From an uncultured Oscillospiraceae bacterium (lineage in GTDB: Bacteria > Bacillota > Clostridia > Oscillospirales > Oscillospiraceae), in the NCBI GenBank assembly GCA_900764755.1, contig CAAFPE010000059.1:1-6459 (forward strand): a DNA stretch of 6,459 bases. The letters are read 5' to 3'. Below are positions 6,320 through 6,459 of this stretch, one piece after another. The stretch's first letter is position 1, and each line of letters opens with the position of its first letter. The position numbers and the translations under genes were made by a program. The notes below the pieces were generated by a model. That model was not told where the DNA came from. It searched no databases and saw only the letters and a program-made list of their open reading frames with translations.

Positions 6320-6370
6320 ATGAAAAAGATACTTTTTGTTTGCCACGGCAGGATTTACTGTTCAGAATAA
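6320..6370 (+). pseudogene. 5' fragment of a low-molecular-weight protein tyrosine phosphatase gene
   Basis: The reading frame from ATG 6320 gives MKKILFVCHGRIYCSE and a stop at 6368-6370. The first ten residues are the standard start of a bacterial low-molecular-weight protein tyrosine phosphatase, a family of about 150 aa, where FVCHGNICRSP carries the catalytic P-loop C-x5-R-S. Here Cys8 is present, but the following NICRS is replaced by RIYCS, so the essential Arg14 is lost, and the frame ends two codons later. Up to TCA (6362-6364) the codons still align one by one with the expected ones (AGG for Asn, ATT kept, TAC for TGC, TGT for CGT), which fits a hybrid recombination site rather than random decay. 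Only a weak ribosome binding site (AAGGAT, 6304-6309) is seen. The related arsenate-reductase and arginine-phosphatase families usually read VCTxN, which fits less well. Confidence 0.7.
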
Positions 6371-6373
6371 AAA

Positions 6374-6392
6374 GTCTTAAATCGTCTTAAAT
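6374..6392. repeat. Direct repeat pair GTCTTAAAT
   Basis: Two exact copies of the 9-mer GTCTTAAAT (6374-6382 and 6384-6392) are separated by one base, a 10-bp period close to one DNA turn. They lie just inside the AT-rich side of the proposed junction. They could be binding sites for an excisionase or integrase arm domain; no such function is shown. Confidence 0.6.
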
Positions 6393-6429
6393 ACTTCTAT
6401 AAATAGTAGTTCTTGTGTTCAACTCTCAA

Positions 6430-6450
6430 ATTTACCAATGATTTACCAAT
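6430..6450. repeat. Direct repeat pair ATTTACCAAT
   Basis: Two exact copies of the 10-mer ATTTACCAAT (6430-6439 and 6441-6450) are separated by one base, an 11-bp period. They lie about 70-90 bp from the proposed crossover, a distance typical of arm-type sites of tyrosine-recombinase elements. More copies may lie beyond the window edge. Confidence 0.6.
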
Positions 6451-6459
6451 ATTTCTGGA

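Larger units (their letters stand above)
6350..6459. mobile_element. Probable end of an integrative element (attachment junction, partial)
   Basis: At the broken phosphatase P-loop the sequence changes from GC-rich to strongly AT-rich and stays so to the window edge. The likely crossover region is 6341-6364, where the interrupted gene and the incoming DNA share much of the sequence. The AT-rich side carries paired short direct repeats (6374-6392 and 6430-6450) of the kind bound by tyrosine integrases and excisionases. No integrase gene is visible because only about 90 bp of the element is in the window. Alternatives are a deletion scar or a genomic island without a functional recombinase. Confidence 0.55.

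Noticed and set aside
6089..6346. 85-codon minus-strand frame upstream of azlC
   Set aside because: It overlaps the azlC promoter and the divergent phosphatase leader, is rich in Pro, Ser and Arg, and has no family resemblance.
6397..6459. Minus-strand frame open from the window edge (about 20 codons, ending YYL), possible integrase C-terminus
   Set aside because: It is too short to recognise and contains the direct repeats. Other frames stop early, so the open stretch may be chance.

Overview
The window looks like chromosomal DNA of a GC-rich member of the Clostridia, most likely a gut Oscillospiraceae of the Flavonifractor/Lawsonibacter/Pseudoflavonifractor kind. This is an inference from the GC-rich codons, the strong GGAGG-type ribosome binding sites, the Cys T-box in front of a serine acetyltransferase-cysteinyl-tRNA synthetase pair, and the protein sequences. 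No gene here fixes the genus.

Layout: (1) Positions 1-428 hold two head-to-tail copies of a roughly 200-bp non-coding repeat (period 228 bp) rich in hairpins, including a bidirectional terminator-like stem. The first copy starts at the window edge, so more copies may lie upstream. (2) Positions 429-705 are non-coding and carry one hairpin, a sigma-A-type promoter and a structured leader for a SulP-family anion transporter with a C-terminal STAS domain (706-2334), which is followed by a 24-bp hairpin. (3) Positions 2428-4899 are a cysteine operon: a consensus promoter, a T-box leader with a UGC (Cys) specifier and a UGGA tRNA-end-binding bulge, serine O-acetyltransferase (cysE/epsC) and cysteinyl-tRNA synthetase (cysS), closed by another long hairpin. 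(4) Convergent to it on the minus strand is azlC-azlD, a branched-chain amino-acid exporter pair with overlapping genes and its own promoter. (5) At the right edge a promoter and leader drive a gene that begins exactly like a low-molecular-weight protein tyrosine phosphatase but is cut inside its P-loop. The sequence then turns sharply AT-rich with short helically phased direct repeats. I read this as the end (attL/attR-type junction) of an integrative element inserted in the phosphatase gene.

How the parts work together: the T-box should sense uncharged tRNA-Cys and release transcription of both cysteine synthesis (O-acetylserine formation) and tRNA-Cys charging. The SulP transporter next door could supply sulfate, but it has its own promoter, is separated from the T-box by a hairpin, and its substrate cannot be read from sequence. 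AzlCD is functionally separate (amino-acid efflux).

The items most worth follow-up are the integration junction in the phosphatase P-loop and the tandem structured repeat. The rest is well-explained housekeeping and transport content.
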